Source of the DNA: Oscillospiraceae bacterium
GTDB lineage: Bacteria > Bacillota > Clostridia > Oscillospirales > CAG-272
DNA: 64,000 nucleotides
Assembly (NCBI GenBank): GCA_015065385.1
Contig: SVQK01000084.1
Span: 1 to 64,000, forward strand
Direction of reading: 5' to 3'
In this document: in pieces, positions 35,771 to 43,925 of the stretch
How positions within the stretch are numbered: position 1 is the stretch's first letter
How the letters are laid out: every line of letters begins with the position of its first letter
Made by a program: the position numbers and the translations under genes
Notes under the pieces: model-generated
Database searches by the model: none
The model's input: the letters and a program-made list of their open reading frames with translations, nothing else
What the model was told of the DNA's origin: nothing

Positions 35771-37498
35771 ATGCTGACACTCGCAAAGAACCGCAGAACC
35801 GCTTACCGCATCATCATCGCAAAGAATCCCTCGCCGTCCGTCTTCCACGCGGCGGAGGAGCTGAAACGGTTCCTCGGGGAGATCTCCGGGGCCGACTTCC
35901 CGATCGCCTTCGACACCGAACCGCGGAAGGACGAGGAAATCATCATTGGAAAGAACGACCATTTCGACGCCCTTCTGCCCGAGAGCGGAATCGATCTTTC
36001 GTCCCTCGGAACGGAAGGCGTATGGCTGAAAGCGGTCGGGCAGACCCTGATCCTCGCCGGATCCGACGTCCGGGGCGCGCTCTACGCCGTCTATCAGCTG
36101 CTGGACGAGCACCTCGGATGCCGCTGGTTCACCGCCGAGGACTCCTTCATCCCGACCCGTCCGACCCTCACCCTGCCCGACGGATTCGAGGACCGCTTCG
36201 TCCCGCCGCTCGAGTTCCGGGATCCCTATATGTACGGCTACAACGACGGCGCGTTCTACTCCCGGAACCGCTGCAACGCGGAGAGCGGACAGCTCGGCCC
36301 GGCGGAAGGGGGAAAGGTCACCTACGCCCGCTTCGTCCACTCCATGCAGGAGCTGGTCCCGCCGAACGAATACTTTGCCGAACACCCCGAATACTTCGCC
36401 CTGAGGATCGACGAAAACGGGAACGGCGTCCGGCAGAACGGATACGCTCAGCCCTGCCTGACCAATCCCGAGGTCCTCGCCATCGCCAAGAAAAACGTCC
36501 GCCGGATCCTCGCCTCCCGCCCGAACGCCGATATCATTTCCGTTTCACAGAACGACAACTTCACCTTCTGCCAGTGCGAGAAGTGCCGCGCCGTGGACGA
36601 GGAGGAGGGGAGCCATGCCGGGACGCTTCTGCGCTTCGTGAACGCCATCGCGGAGGACATAGAAAAGGACTATCCGAACGTCGCGGTGGACACGCTCGCC
36701 TATCAGTACACCCGGAAGCCGCCGAAAATCACGAAGCCGCGGAAAAACGTCATCGTCCGCCTCTGCTCGATCGAATGCTGCTTCGGCCATCCGCTGGAAT
36801 CCTGCTCCCTCTCCGGCACCGAGGGCGGTCAGGGCTCGTTCACCGCGGATCTGGAGGGATGGTCCGCCATTTCGAACCGGCTCCACATCTGGGACTATAC
36901 CGCCAACTTCGCCCACGCGATCCAGCCCTTCCCGGATTTCAAGGTGCTCAAGCCCAATATCCAGTACTTCATCCGCCACGGCGTCACCGGGATCTTCGAG
37001 GAAGGCGAGAACTCCGTCCGCGAGCACGGCGAGCTGAACCCGCTCCGTCAGTACGTTCTGGCCAAGCTCCTTTGGAATCCGGAGCTTGACTTCGACCGTC
37101 TGGTGAACGAATTCCTCACCGCCTACTTCGGCATGGCGGCTCCCGCGGTGCGCGAATGGTACGACCTGCTCCACGCCGGGGTGACCGACGACGTTCACGT
37201 CCACATCTACGACAGCCCGAACCAGCCCTATCTGTCCGACGCGTTCCTCGACGCCTCGGAGCCGATCTTCGACGAGGCCGAGCGGCTGGCGGACGACGAA
37301 AAGATCCTCGCGCGGGTGAAGAAGCTCCGCCTGTCGATCCGGTACGTCCGTCTGGCCCACACGCCGAAGGACGCGGAAGGACGCGCGGAGGAGGCCGAAC
37401 GGTTCATCGAAGACGTCCGCGCCTCCGGAATCGGATCCTACCGGGAGGGCACCGTCCTCGCCGACGTGGAGCCGAGGATCCGGAACGCGGAGATCTGA
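35771..37498 (+). CDS. DUF4838-family, probable glycan-active protein
   Basis: Cytoplasmic protein of 575 aa (no signal peptide). The start at 35771 follows AAGGAGG. The N-terminal domain (about 10-135) has the alpha/beta pattern of the GH20 and alpha-glucuronidase non-catalytic domain (AAEELKRFLGEISGADFPIA, then GALYAVYQLLDEHLGCRWF). The DUF4838 region (about 160-450) has ISVSQNDNFTFCQCEKC and IWDYTANFAHAIQPFPDF. Such proteins sit in polysaccharide-use loci and are presumed glycoside hydrolases, but the reaction is not established. Single-gene unit with its own promoter and terminator. Confidence 0.75.
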   Translation: MLTLAKNRRTAYRIIIAKNPSPSVFHAAEELKRFLGEISGADFPIAFDTEPRKDEEIIIGKNDHFDALLPESGIDLSSLGTEGVWLKAVGQTLILAGSDVRGALYAVYQLLDEHLGCRWFTAEDSFIPTRPTLTLPDGFEDRFVPPLEFRDPYMYGYNDGAFYSRNRCNAESGQLGPAEGGKVTYARFVHSMQELVPPNEYFAEHPEYFALRIDENGNGVRQNGYAQPCLTNPEVLAIAKKNVRRILASRPNADIISVSQNDNFTFCQCEKCRAVDEEEGSHAGTLLRFVNAIAEDIEKDYPNVAVDTLAYQYTRKPPKITKPRKNVIVRLCSIECCFGHPLESCSLSGTEGGQGSFTADLEGWSAISNRLHIWDYTANFAHAIQPFPDFKVLKPNIQYFIRHGVTGIFEEGENSVREHGELNPLRQYVLAKLLWNPELDFDRLVNEFLTAYFGMAAPAVREWYDLLHAGVTDDVHVHIYDSPNQPYLSDAFLDASEPIFDEAERLADDEKILARVKKLRLSIRYVRLAHTPKDAEGRAEEAERFIEDVRASGIGSYREGTVLADVEPRIRNAEI

Positions 37499-37526
37499 TC
37501 CCCCGCACGCCATCATCACAGCGCCG

Positions 37527-37568
37527 CCCCCTGCACGATCCCTCCCCAGACCGCGCAGGGGGATTTTT
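37527..37568 (+). terminator. Terminator after the DUF4838 gene
   Basis: CCCCCTGC pairs with GCAGGGGG (20-nt loop), followed by a run of five T. Confidence 0.8.
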
Positions 37569-37584
37569 GAAAGGGGAGAATCAA

Positions 37585-37872
37585 ATACTATTCTCAGCCT
37601 AAAAAGCTAAACTATATGGGTTTTGATCGCTCCATGTAGGAGGCGAATCGCCTTGCGGCTCAACTTGTTGAGCGGATGGGCATCGCATGCAATAACTCTG
37701 ATAAGGTTGGATGGCTTCAGAAGTTCGCACTCTGTGCGAAGCTTCGTTGGTGTGCCGAAGTCTCAGCTTCACTTGATTGATATAGCCTATCCTTTGACCC
37801 TTCCCCATGAAGTTCTTTGCCAGGCTTTCTCCGAAAGAAAGCCGCGTTTCCCTTTTAGCTTGAGATTGGTAA
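37585..37872 (-). repeat. Interspersed repeat A, copy 1 (about 288 bp, MITE-like)
   Basis: Related over its whole length to 56669-56928 and 61996-62231, in the opposite orientation. Its ends are inverted (ATACTATTCTCAGCCTAAAA and, reversed, TTACCAATCTCAAGCTAAAA). A hairpin formed by GGCTTTC and GAAAGCC is conserved in all copies. This copy alone has an extra hairpin at about 37721-37743 (TTCGCAC-TCT-GTGCGAA). No protein is convincingly encoded. It fills most of 37569-37907. Confidence 0.85.
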
Positions 37873-37888
37873 AACTAAATTCTATTTT
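37860..37888 (+). promoter_or_regulatory. Candidate promoter whose -35 lies in repeat A copy 1
   Basis: TTGAGA (the terminal inverted repeat of the element), 17 bp and TATTTT (4 of 6 matches). It is only about 20 bp from the ATG at 37908, leaving a very short leader, so moderate confidence. Confidence 0.4.
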
Positions 37889-37907
37889 TCGATTCAGGAG
37901 GTATCCT

Positions 37908-39299
37908 ATGTTTCAGAGCGCAGCACCGGAGAAAATGGGTGTGAGGAGCGAAGGGATCGTCCGCTTCCTCGACGAAATGAAGGAAAAACGCCTGCACATG
38001 CACGACATGATGATCCTCCGCCGCGGGACCCTGGTCGCGGAGGCGTCGTTCGCGCCGTGGTCGGGCAACAACCTGCACATGCTGTTTTCCCTGAGCAAGA
38101 GCTTCACGTCTACCGCGGTCGGATTCGCGGTTCAGGACGGACTTCTCCGCGTGACGGACCGGCTCGTCGATTTCTTTCCGGAACTCCTTCCCGCCGAGCC
38201 GTGCGAAAACATGAAAAAAATGACGATCAAGCACATGCTCACGATGAACACCGGCCACGGCGAGGAGCCTCATCGCTCCGGGGACAGCTGGGAGCGGGCG
38301 TTTCTCAGGAGTTATGTGGAGTTTGAGCCGGGGACGCATTTTATGTACAACACCTTCGCCACCTACATGCTCGCCGCCGTCGTGCAGAAGGTGACCGGCA
38401 AAAAGCTCCTCGTCTATCTGCGGGAAAAGCTGATGGATCCCCTCGGCATGAGCCCGGATATCTGGTTCGAGGAATCCCCTACCGGCGTGGCCACGGGAGG
38501 CTACGGGCTGAACGTCCGGGTGGAGGATATCGCCAAGCTCGGGCAGTTCTATCTGCAAAAGGGCAAATGGGACGGAAAACAGCTCTTGAACGGGGACTGG
38601 ATCCGGGACGCCGCGACGCCGTGGTCGGACAACCGCAATCACGGGGGCGAGCAGTCCGACTGGGGCTCCGGGTACGGCTATCAGTTCTGGATGTGCAAGC
38701 CGAAGCACGTTTTCCGGGGAGACGGCGCGTTCGGGCAGTACTGCGTGATCCTGCCGGATCAGGAGATGGTGATCGCCATCAACAGCGGCGTGGACGACAT
38801 GGGCGCGGTGCTCGATTCGATCTGGAAAAACATCCTGCCCTGTGTGGAAAGCGGCCCGATCGCCGACGAATCCGGGGCGGAGCTGCTGAACCGGAGACTG
38901 CGCGATACCGCGACGCCCGCCTGCTGGGAGGAAGAGGGCCTCGCTGTTTCCGAACCCGCGATCGAGGAGAGCTGGATCGGGTCGTACCGACTGGCTCCGG
39001 ACAATCCCCTCGGCTTTGACGCCATGGACGCAGCCGTGGATCGGATCGTCTTCCGGCGGGGAGAAAAAGAGGAGATCTTCCCGCTCCGCTTTGCCGAATG
39101 GACACCCGGGATCGGCTCGGATTCCTCCGTACGGGCGGCGAAGGCGGAGGACGGGCTGATTCTCCACGCCTGCCACATCCTGACGCCGTTCGAATCGATC
39201 CTGAAACTCGCCTTCACCCCCCACGGCGTCGAGATCCGCGGAAAACGGAACGTCGGCTTCGGCGGCGGAAGCTGGACGATCCTCGGATATCGGGTCTGA
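37908..39299 (+). CDS. Serine beta-lactamase-like hydrolase (class C/DD-peptidase fold)
   Basis: Protein of 463 aa without a signal peptide. Residues about 10-345 are the beta-lactamase/transpeptidase fold. The nucleophile motif is SLSK at 61-64 (Ser61, Lys64) and the tyrosine motif is YNT at 147-149. A GxxG-type third motif occurs in GDGAFGQY. Residues about 345-463 form a separate strand-rich C-terminal domain. The start ATG 37908 follows AGGAGG; the open frame continues upstream only through repeat A. Family members include esterases and peptidases as well as resistance enzymes, and a cytoplasmic location argues for an esterase or amidase role. There is no link to the distant BlaI/BlaR1 pair beyond family name. 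Confidence 0.82.
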   Translation: MFQSAAPEKMGVRSEGIVRFLDEMKEKRLHMHDMMILRRGTLVAEASFAPWSGNNLHMLFSLSKSFTSTAVGFAVQDGLLRVTDRLVDFFPELLPAEPCENMKKMTIKHMLTMNTGHGEEPHRSGDSWERAFLRSYVEFEPGTHFMYNTFATYMLAAVVQKVTGKKLLVYLREKLMDPLGMSPDIWFEESPTGVATGGYGLNVRVEDIAKLGQFYLQKGKWDGKQLLNGDWIRDAATPWSDNRNHGGEQSDWGSGYGYQFWMCKPKHVFRGDGAFGQYCVILPDQEMVIAINSGVDDMGAVLDSIWKNILPCVESGPIADESGAELLNRRLRDTATPACWEEEGLAVSEPAIEESWIGSYRLAPDNPLGFDAMDAAVDRIVFRRGEKEEIFPLRFAEWTPGIGSDSSVRAAKAEDGLILHACHILTPFESILKLAFTPHGVEIRGKRNVGFGGGSWTILGYRV

Positions 39300-39337
39300 T
39301 ACGATAGTGTGAACCGGAGCGGAAACGCTCTCATAAC

Positions 39338-39381
39338 GAAAAATCACCGGGCAGAGTCCTTTTGACGGGATCTGTCCGGTG
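39338..39381 (-). terminator. Terminator after the flavin reductase gene
   Basis: The plus-strand sequence CACCGGGCAGA pairs with TCTGTCCGGTG with one mismatch. On the minus strand it is followed by ATTTTTC. It may also stop convergent transcription from the beta-lactamase-like gene. Confidence 0.75.
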
Positions 39382-39402
39382 TCGGTTTCTGTTCGGGCGG
39401 CT

Positions 39403-39975
39403 TTATTTCTTCATCAGGCCCTTGCCCGCGTTCCATGCCTTTCCGGCCTGCTCGCCGGTGGTGTAGTACCCGGACTGGAACTGATCGAAGGTCAGAGCGT
39501 CGAGCTTCGCGGGGCTGACTTTGCCGTTGTCGTCCAGCACCGATTCGTCGGCGGCGGTGTTCACGATCTTCCCGACGATGGCGTACATGTTCTCGGTGTT
39601 CACAACCTCAGCCAGCTCGCATTCCATCACGAGGGGAAATTCGGCGATGACCGGGGCGTTCACAAACGCGCTCTTTTCCGCGTGATATCCCGTCCGCTCG
39701 AATTTGTCCTCCATCTTGTTGCCCGTGGCGATGCCGAAGAAATCCGCGACGTCCATGTGCGCCCGGTCCGCGATGCTCACGGTGAAGGCCTTCGTTTTCA
39801 GAAGGTTCTGCGTGGTCTTGTGATCCTCGTCGATGAAGAGGGCGATCTTGTCCATCCCGCAGATCATGCCCCACGCCGCGTTCATGGCGTTGACCTTTCC
39901 GCCCTCGTCGTACGCCGCCACCATCAATACCGGCATCGGATACACCGCCGGAATCACTCCGAGATTCTTTTTCAT
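39403..39975 (-). CDS. Flavin reductase-like (FMN-binding split-barrel) protein
   Basis: Protein of 190 aa. The fold is suggested by VIPAVYPMPVLMVAAYDEGGKVNAMNAAW at the N-terminus, then KTKAFTVSIADRAHMDVADFFG, typical of the flavoredoxin/flavin reductase family that binds FMN and reduces flavin or small electron acceptors. The start at 39975 has GGAGG 8 bp upstream. It has a strong promoter at 40045-40074, divergent from the DUF6485 gene, and its own terminator. Confidence 0.85.
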   Translation of the reverse strand: MKKNLGVIPAVYPMPVLMVAAYDEGGKVNAMNAAWGMICGMDKIALFIDEDHKTTQNLLKTKAFTVSIADRAHMDVADFFGIATGNKMEDKFERTGYHAEKSAFVNAPVIAEFPLVMECELAEVVNTENMYAIVGKIVNTAADESVLDDNGKVSPAKLDALTFDQFQSGYYTTGEQAGKAWNAGKGLMKK

Positions 39976-40044
39976 ACTGTTTTTCCTCCGTTTCGGTTGT
40001 TGTTTGCCGCGCCGGACTTGACTTTTCTTCTGCGCCGCGGTATG

Positions 40045-40074
40045 ATTGTAACATAAACGCTCCCGGAATGTCAA
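40045..40074 (-). promoter_or_regulatory. Promoter of the flavin reductase gene
   Basis: On the minus strand TTGACA, 18 bp and TACAAT, 70 bp from the ATG. No matching plus-strand promoter for the divergent gene was identified. Confidence 0.8.
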
Positions 40075-40122
40075 GGGCGCGTTTCGGAAAGCGAAAACCG
40101 GCGTCCCGAAAGGAGTCCGCGC

Positions 40123-40365
40123 ATGAGCGTCAAGGTTCCCTTCTGCACCTGCGCCGATACGGCGTGCCCGTTCCATCCCGCAAACCACAACAAGGGGTGT
40201 ACGCCCTGCATCGCCAAAAACCTGAAAGCGGGCGAGATCCCGACCTGCTTTTTCAAATCCCTCGGCGTCCAAAAGCCCGCGGAAGGCGTCGGATCCGGGT
40301 GGACCGTCCGGGATTTCGCGGCTCTTGTGACCAAGGCGGAGGAAAAGCGGGAGGAAAAGAAATAG
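40123..40365 (+). CDS. DUF6485-type small cysteine-rich protein
   Basis: Protein of 80 aa with cysteine spacing CTCADTACPFH, then GCTPCIAKN, then IPTCFF, and a charged C-terminal helix. The Cys/His arrangement could bind a metal. It is a common stand-alone gene in Clostridia with no known function. SD AAAGGAG lies upstream. It is convergent with the MATE gene, and their ends share the terminator region. Confidence 0.8.
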   Translation: MSVKVPFCTCADTACPFHPANHNKGCTPCIAKNLKAGEIPTCFFKSLGVQKPAEGVGSGWTVRDFAALVTKAEEKREEKK

Positions 40366-40394
40366 GGCCGGGGAGATTCCGACCCTGTTTTTTT
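40364..40394. terminator. Terminator between convergent DUF6485 and MATE genes
   Basis: AGGG(C)CGG with CCG(A)CCCT, then seven T in the plus direction. The T run overlaps the TAA of the MATE gene. It is partly usable on the minus strand (CCCTATTTC). Confidence 0.7.
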
Positions 40395-41802
40395 ATTCCC
40401 CTCCCCCCGCGCGGAGGTTCGGAATCCATCCGATCATGGCGTCGCGGCCCTCCGGGGTGACGGGCTTGATCCACGTTCCGCGGAAGAGGTGGATCTGCAT
40501 GAGGACGTACCGGATGGGCTCGTCGATATAGCAGCAGGCGAAGACGACCGGCGTGGGCAGGCGCCAGACCATTCCGGTCAGCCAGACCGCCGGGATCAGA
40601 AGCGCCCACATGAAGACGATCTCGAGCACCGTGCCGTAGGTGGCGTCTCCGGCAGCGCGGAAGGTGTCGTTCTGGGTCCAGTTGCCCATGCGGATGAATC
40701 CGGCGGCGGCGTATATGGCGAGGAATCCGAACGCGGCGCGAAAGCTCTCCCCCTCCATGCCCATGACGCCGAAGATCGGACGGTGCAGGGCGATCAGAAG
40801 CAGGCTGACGCCGCCGATGAAGCCCTGACAGAGATACACGAGCCGCCATGCCCTCGCGTAGGCGGTATCCGGATGCCCCGCCCCGACCTGTGTCCCCACG
40901 AGCACCGACGAGGCGTTCGAGAATCCGGCGAAGAATCCGATGATCAATCCTTCGAGCGTGCGGAACACGGCGAGCGCGGCAATGGCTTCCTCCGGCTGGC
41001 GTCCGAGCACCACGTTGATGCCCATGTTCCCGACACCGATCAGGACTTCGTTCAGGATGATGGGAAAGCATTTTCTGAGATACGCTGCGACAAAAGCCCG
41101 GTTCCAGCGGAAATGCCGGGTGACGGCCATGAGGTAGGGATGCCCGTTCCGCTTTGCGAGAATCAGCACGGTTAGAATGCCGGCGCACTGGGCGATGACC
41201 GTAGCGAGAGCCGCGCCCCGGACGCCCATTTTCGGCAGTCCGAGGTGTCCGAAAATCAGAGCCCAGTTCAGCGCGATGTTCGTCACGACGGCGGCGATCG
41301 ATCCGTAGAGCGGGATCCGGACCCGTTCCGTGCAGCGGAGCAGGCAGGCCATCGCCATGGAGAAGACCATGAGCGGGTAGGCAAATCCCACGGTGCGCAG
41401 GTATTCGACTCCGACCTCCCGAATGGCCTCCTTATCGGTGTAGAGCCGCATGACCCACTCCGGGAAAAGCACGGCGGTGCACCCGAAGAGGATCCCGACG
41501 GTCATCATGCAGGTCAGGGTGAGGCCGTAGGAGCGGTTGATCCCGTCGTCGTCCCCCGCGCCCCAGTACTGGGAGAAAAAGAGCATGCCGCCGCCGACAA
41601 AGCCCCAGTATCCGCTGAACATGAGGGAGGAAAACTGAGCGCAGAGTCCGACGGCTCCCACCTCCGTCTGCCCGAGGGAGGCGATCATCATGGTGTCCAC
41701 CATGGAGCCGGTCGTAGTGAGGAGGTTCTGCATCGCCACCGGCACGGCGATCACGGCGATCCGGCGGAGAAAATCGCCCCACCGGAAGGAGGAATGGTTC
41801 AT
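40393..41802 (-). CDS. MATE-family efflux transporter
   Basis: Inner-membrane antiporter of 469 aa with about 12 hydrophobic helices in two similar halves. The family features are the first helices IAVPVAMQNLLTTTGSMVDTMMIASLG and the loop FFSQYWGAGD. A second copy of the pattern begins near 245 (KCFPIILNEVLIGVGNMG). It exports drugs or metabolites by Na+ or H+ exchange. It starts 45 bp after the solute-binding lipoprotein gene with SD GGAG and no promoter of its own, so they are probably co-transcribed. Confidence 0.9.
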   Translation of the reverse strand: MNHSSFRWGDFLRRIAVIAVPVAMQNLLTTTGSMVDTMMIASLGQTEVGAVGLCAQFSSLMFSGYWGFVGGGMLFFSQYWGAGDDDGINRSYGLTLTCMMTVGILFGCTAVLFPEWVMRLYTDKEAIREVGVEYLRTVGFAYPLMVFSMAMACLLRCTERVRIPLYGSIAAVVTNIALNWALIFGHLGLPKMGVRGAALATVIAQCAGILTVLILAKRNGHPYLMAVTRHFRWNRAFVAAYLRKCFPIILNEVLIGVGNMGINVVLGRQPEEAIAALAVFRTLEGLIIGFFAGFSNASSVLVGTQVGAGHPDTAYARAWRLVYLCQGFIGGVSLLLIALHRPIFGVMGMEGESFRAAFGFLAIYAAAGFIRMGNWTQNDTFRAAGDATYGTVLEIVFMWALLIPAVWLTGMVWRLPTPVVFACCYIDEPIRYVLMQIHLFRGTWIKPVTPEGRDAMIGWIPNLRAGGGE

Positions 41803-41847
41803 GTGAAAGTTCTCCGCTGAGAAACAGATTGCGGCGCGTCCGCGCCT

Positions 41848-43320
41848 TTATTCTCCGAGCGCGGCGTAGTTTTTGATGATCTTCTCGTACATCTTGGTCG
41901 TGACCTTGATGTTTTTCTGGTAGTAGGAGGCGATATCGGTGCTCTTCTGGCCGATGAGGTCGGAGACCATGTAGAGGAAGTTCGCCTGATTCGAGAAGTT
42001 CATGCCGAAGTCGTAGACGCAGCTGTCGAAGATGATGTCCAGCATGGCTCTCGTCTCGTCGTGGCGGGCGATCTTGCCGTCGAGCAGGTAGTCGAAATAC
42101 GCGGGGAGCACCTGCTTCTTGCTCTCGCTGGCGAGAAGCTCCGCCACCATGCCGGTCATCTCGCGGTTTTCGCAGGAGGACGGGATGCACTGAAGGCCCG
42201 TCCAGTTGAGGGAGATGTATTCCTGCTGGTTCTCGTCCAGCTTCGGGAACGGGATGATGCCGTAGTCCACCTCCGTCTGCCGGTACTGCTCCATGGAGCT
42301 GAGGGAGAGGAAGTAGAAGAGGGCGTGGTAGGTCTCGAAGGGGATGTACCGGTCGTTGATCGTGCCGTTTACGAGCGCTCTGTCCCCCTCGCAGAAGAGC
42401 TTGTACAGCTTTTCCATCATGGTCACGGCGTTTTCGTTCTGGAGCGCGACTTGGGGAACGCCGTCCACAAATTCCGCGATGAACTGGCCGCAGCCGTACA
42501 TGAAGCTGATCATCGGCCAGCCGAGGTTGCCGCAGACGCCGTACTGATCCTTCGCAGCCATCTTTCCGTCGCCGTTGAGGTCCCGGACGGCGAGGTCGGA
42601 CAGCTCGATCATTCTGTCCAGCGTCCACTTGCCCTCGTAGACCGTGCCATACAGGCTGTCGAGGTTCAAATCGGTCGCAATGTCGTTGTTGAAGAAGATG
42701 ACGTTCGGATCCGCGATCAGAAGATCCGAGGCGGCGAACGGCGTCACCCCTCCGATGGAGAGCTGTTCCAGAATGGAGGAATTCCACCAGGGTTTGGTCA
42801 GATCCACATAGGGAATGTCGCCCCAGTCGAGGATAAGCTGGCCGGAGAGAAGCCCCTGCAGGCCGTTGATGCAGTGGGTGACCGCCATGTCGTACGCGCC
42901 GTCGCCCGCCGTCACCGCTTTTTTCACCTCGGCGAGGATGGTGTCGATATAGCCCTCGGTGACGAATCCGACGCTGACGTTGAGCCGCTCGTTGACGGCT
43001 GCCGTGCGGTTGAAGAGGGCGTCGTTCATCACGTCCCCGTTCAGCTCGTCGGCGTGGAGGTAGAACTCGTACAGGGACCAGCCGGGATAGATGATCGTGA
43101 AGTCTTCCCCGCCCCAGTCCGCGTCGTCGGGAATGTCGGGTTCCGGAAGAAGCGGCTCTTCTTCCGGGGGGTCCGTTTCCGCGGCGGCGGAGGGCTCGGC
43201 GGATGCACCCCCGGCCTGTGTCCCGGCTGAGACGTCGGTGTTCTCCTTCGTTTCGGAACAGGCGGTCAGAGCAGCGGCAAGCAGCAGGGCGGCAAGCAGC
43301 AGAGATAACGCTTTTTTCAT
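41848..43320 (-). CDS. Solute-binding lipoprotein with EF-hand-like loop (SBP-2 family, copy 1)
   Basis: Extracellular binding protein of 490 aa. Lipobox LTAC (Cys21) and an acidic Pro/Glu linker are followed by DADWGGEDFTIIYPGW, opening the first lobe. GDVMNDALFNRTAAVNERLNV, TKPWWN and the loop DLNGDGKMAAKDQYG (about 245-258) recur in the three relatives at 48858, 50567 and 54947. That loop resembles a calcium-binding EF-hand. ATG 43320 follows AAGAAGG and begins the signal peptide. Its promoter is at 43372-43400. No ABC permease is adjacent; the MATE gene follows instead. Confidence 0.85.
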   Translation of the reverse strand: MKKALSLLLAALLLAAALTACSETKENTDVSAGTQAGGASAEPSAAAETDPPEEEPLLPEPDIPDDADWGGEDFTIIYPGWSLYEFYLHADELNGDVMNDALFNRTAAVNERLNVSVGFVTEGYIDTILAEVKKAVTAGDGAYDMAVTHCINGLQGLLSGQLILDWGDIPYVDLTKPWWNSSILEQLSIGGVTPFAASDLLIADPNVIFFNNDIATDLNLDSLYGTVYEGKWTLDRMIELSDLAVRDLNGDGKMAAKDQYGVCGNLGWPMISFMYGCGQFIAEFVDGVPQVALQNENAVTMMEKLYKLFCEGDRALVNGTINDRYIPFETYHALFYFLSLSSMEQYRQTEVDYGIIPFPKLDENQQEYISLNWTGLQCIPSSCENREMTGMVAELLASESKKQVLPAYFDYLLDGKIARHDETRAMLDIIFDSCVYDFGMNFSNQANFLYMVSDLIGQKSTDIASYYQKNIKVTTKMYEKIIKNYAALGE

Positions 43321-43371
43321 GATCCGGACCTTCTTTCGATGAGATCGGCAGCACGGCTGTCCGTCGGTTCC

Positions 43372-43400
43372 ATTATACTGTATCCGCGCGCGTTTTTCCA
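43372..43400 (-). promoter_or_regulatory. Promoter of SBP-2 copy 1
   Basis: On the minus strand TGGAAA, 17 bp and TATAAT, about 52 bp upstream of the ATG. Confidence 0.7.
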
Positions 43401-43432
43401 GTGGTTCCCGCAAAAAAGAGCCCCACCGCGTA

Positions 43433-43475
43433 GAAAAATCCCCCGGATCTACCGAAGAACGGAGAAGATCCGGGG
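43433..43475 (-). terminator. Terminator downstream of the signalling operon
   Basis: A perfect 10-bp stem CCCCGGATCT/AGATCCGGGG, then on the minus strand GATTTTTC. It lies after repeat B copy 1, which would thus be in the 3' leader-out region of the 43926-48640 operon. Confidence 0.8.
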
Positions 43476-43533
43476 AACTGGCAGATAAGCAGAGCTCATA
43501 CCGTTTTTCTTCTAAAAGGTATAATCGTGCACA

Positions 43534-43903
43534 GAACAGCTCAAACAAGTTTTATCTGCACAAACCCACTATAGCCCCTTTGCCCAATGCGCGACTGAAG
43601 CTCTTCGACTTCCAACTGCACAAACGCGGACCGCTGAAAGTTCGCCAAAGGCGAATTTCTGAAGTTCGCCAAAGGCGAAACTTCGCGCGAGGACAGTGGG
43701 ATGCGCTTTCAGGCTTGAATTCCGATGTGAGCGGTCAGGATTATGCTCTCCGGCCAAGGAACCCCCCGCACGGGGGAAACCAAGTTCGCGGAGCGAAGCT
43801 TGGGCGGCCATGAGCTGGTGTCCGCAATCGAAGATCGCAGCCCGTGCCTCCCGCCCTGAGCAGGGCATTTTTTCCCAGAAACGCGAAGCGTTTCGTTCCT
43901 TAA
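43534..43903 (+). repeat. Interspersed repeat B, copy 1 (about 370 bp, hairpin-rich)
   Basis: Shares a scaffold with 52320-52624 in the opposite orientation: TCTGCACAAACCCAC, TTGCCCAATGCGCG, CGCGAGGACAGTGGGATG, GGCCAAGG and TTCCTTAA. Between the scaffold blocks sit small hairpins: TTCGCC-AAA-GGCGAA twice, CCCCCG-CA-CGGGGG, GCCCT-GAGC-AGGGC and GAAACGC-GAA-GCGTTTC. AATCCCTT-TGAG-AAGGGATT follows at 43902-43921. There is no coding potential. It fills the gap between the terminator and the cyclic-di-GMP gene. Confidence 0.8.
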
Positions 43904-43925
43904 TCCCTTTGAGAAGGGATTGGTC

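Noticed and set aside
22785-39299. Classical inducible beta-lactam resistance unit (BlaI, BlaR1 and the serine hydrolase at 37908)
   Set aside because: The hydrolase is 7 kb away with its own context and no export signal, and the receptor lacks a visible penicillin-binding domain.
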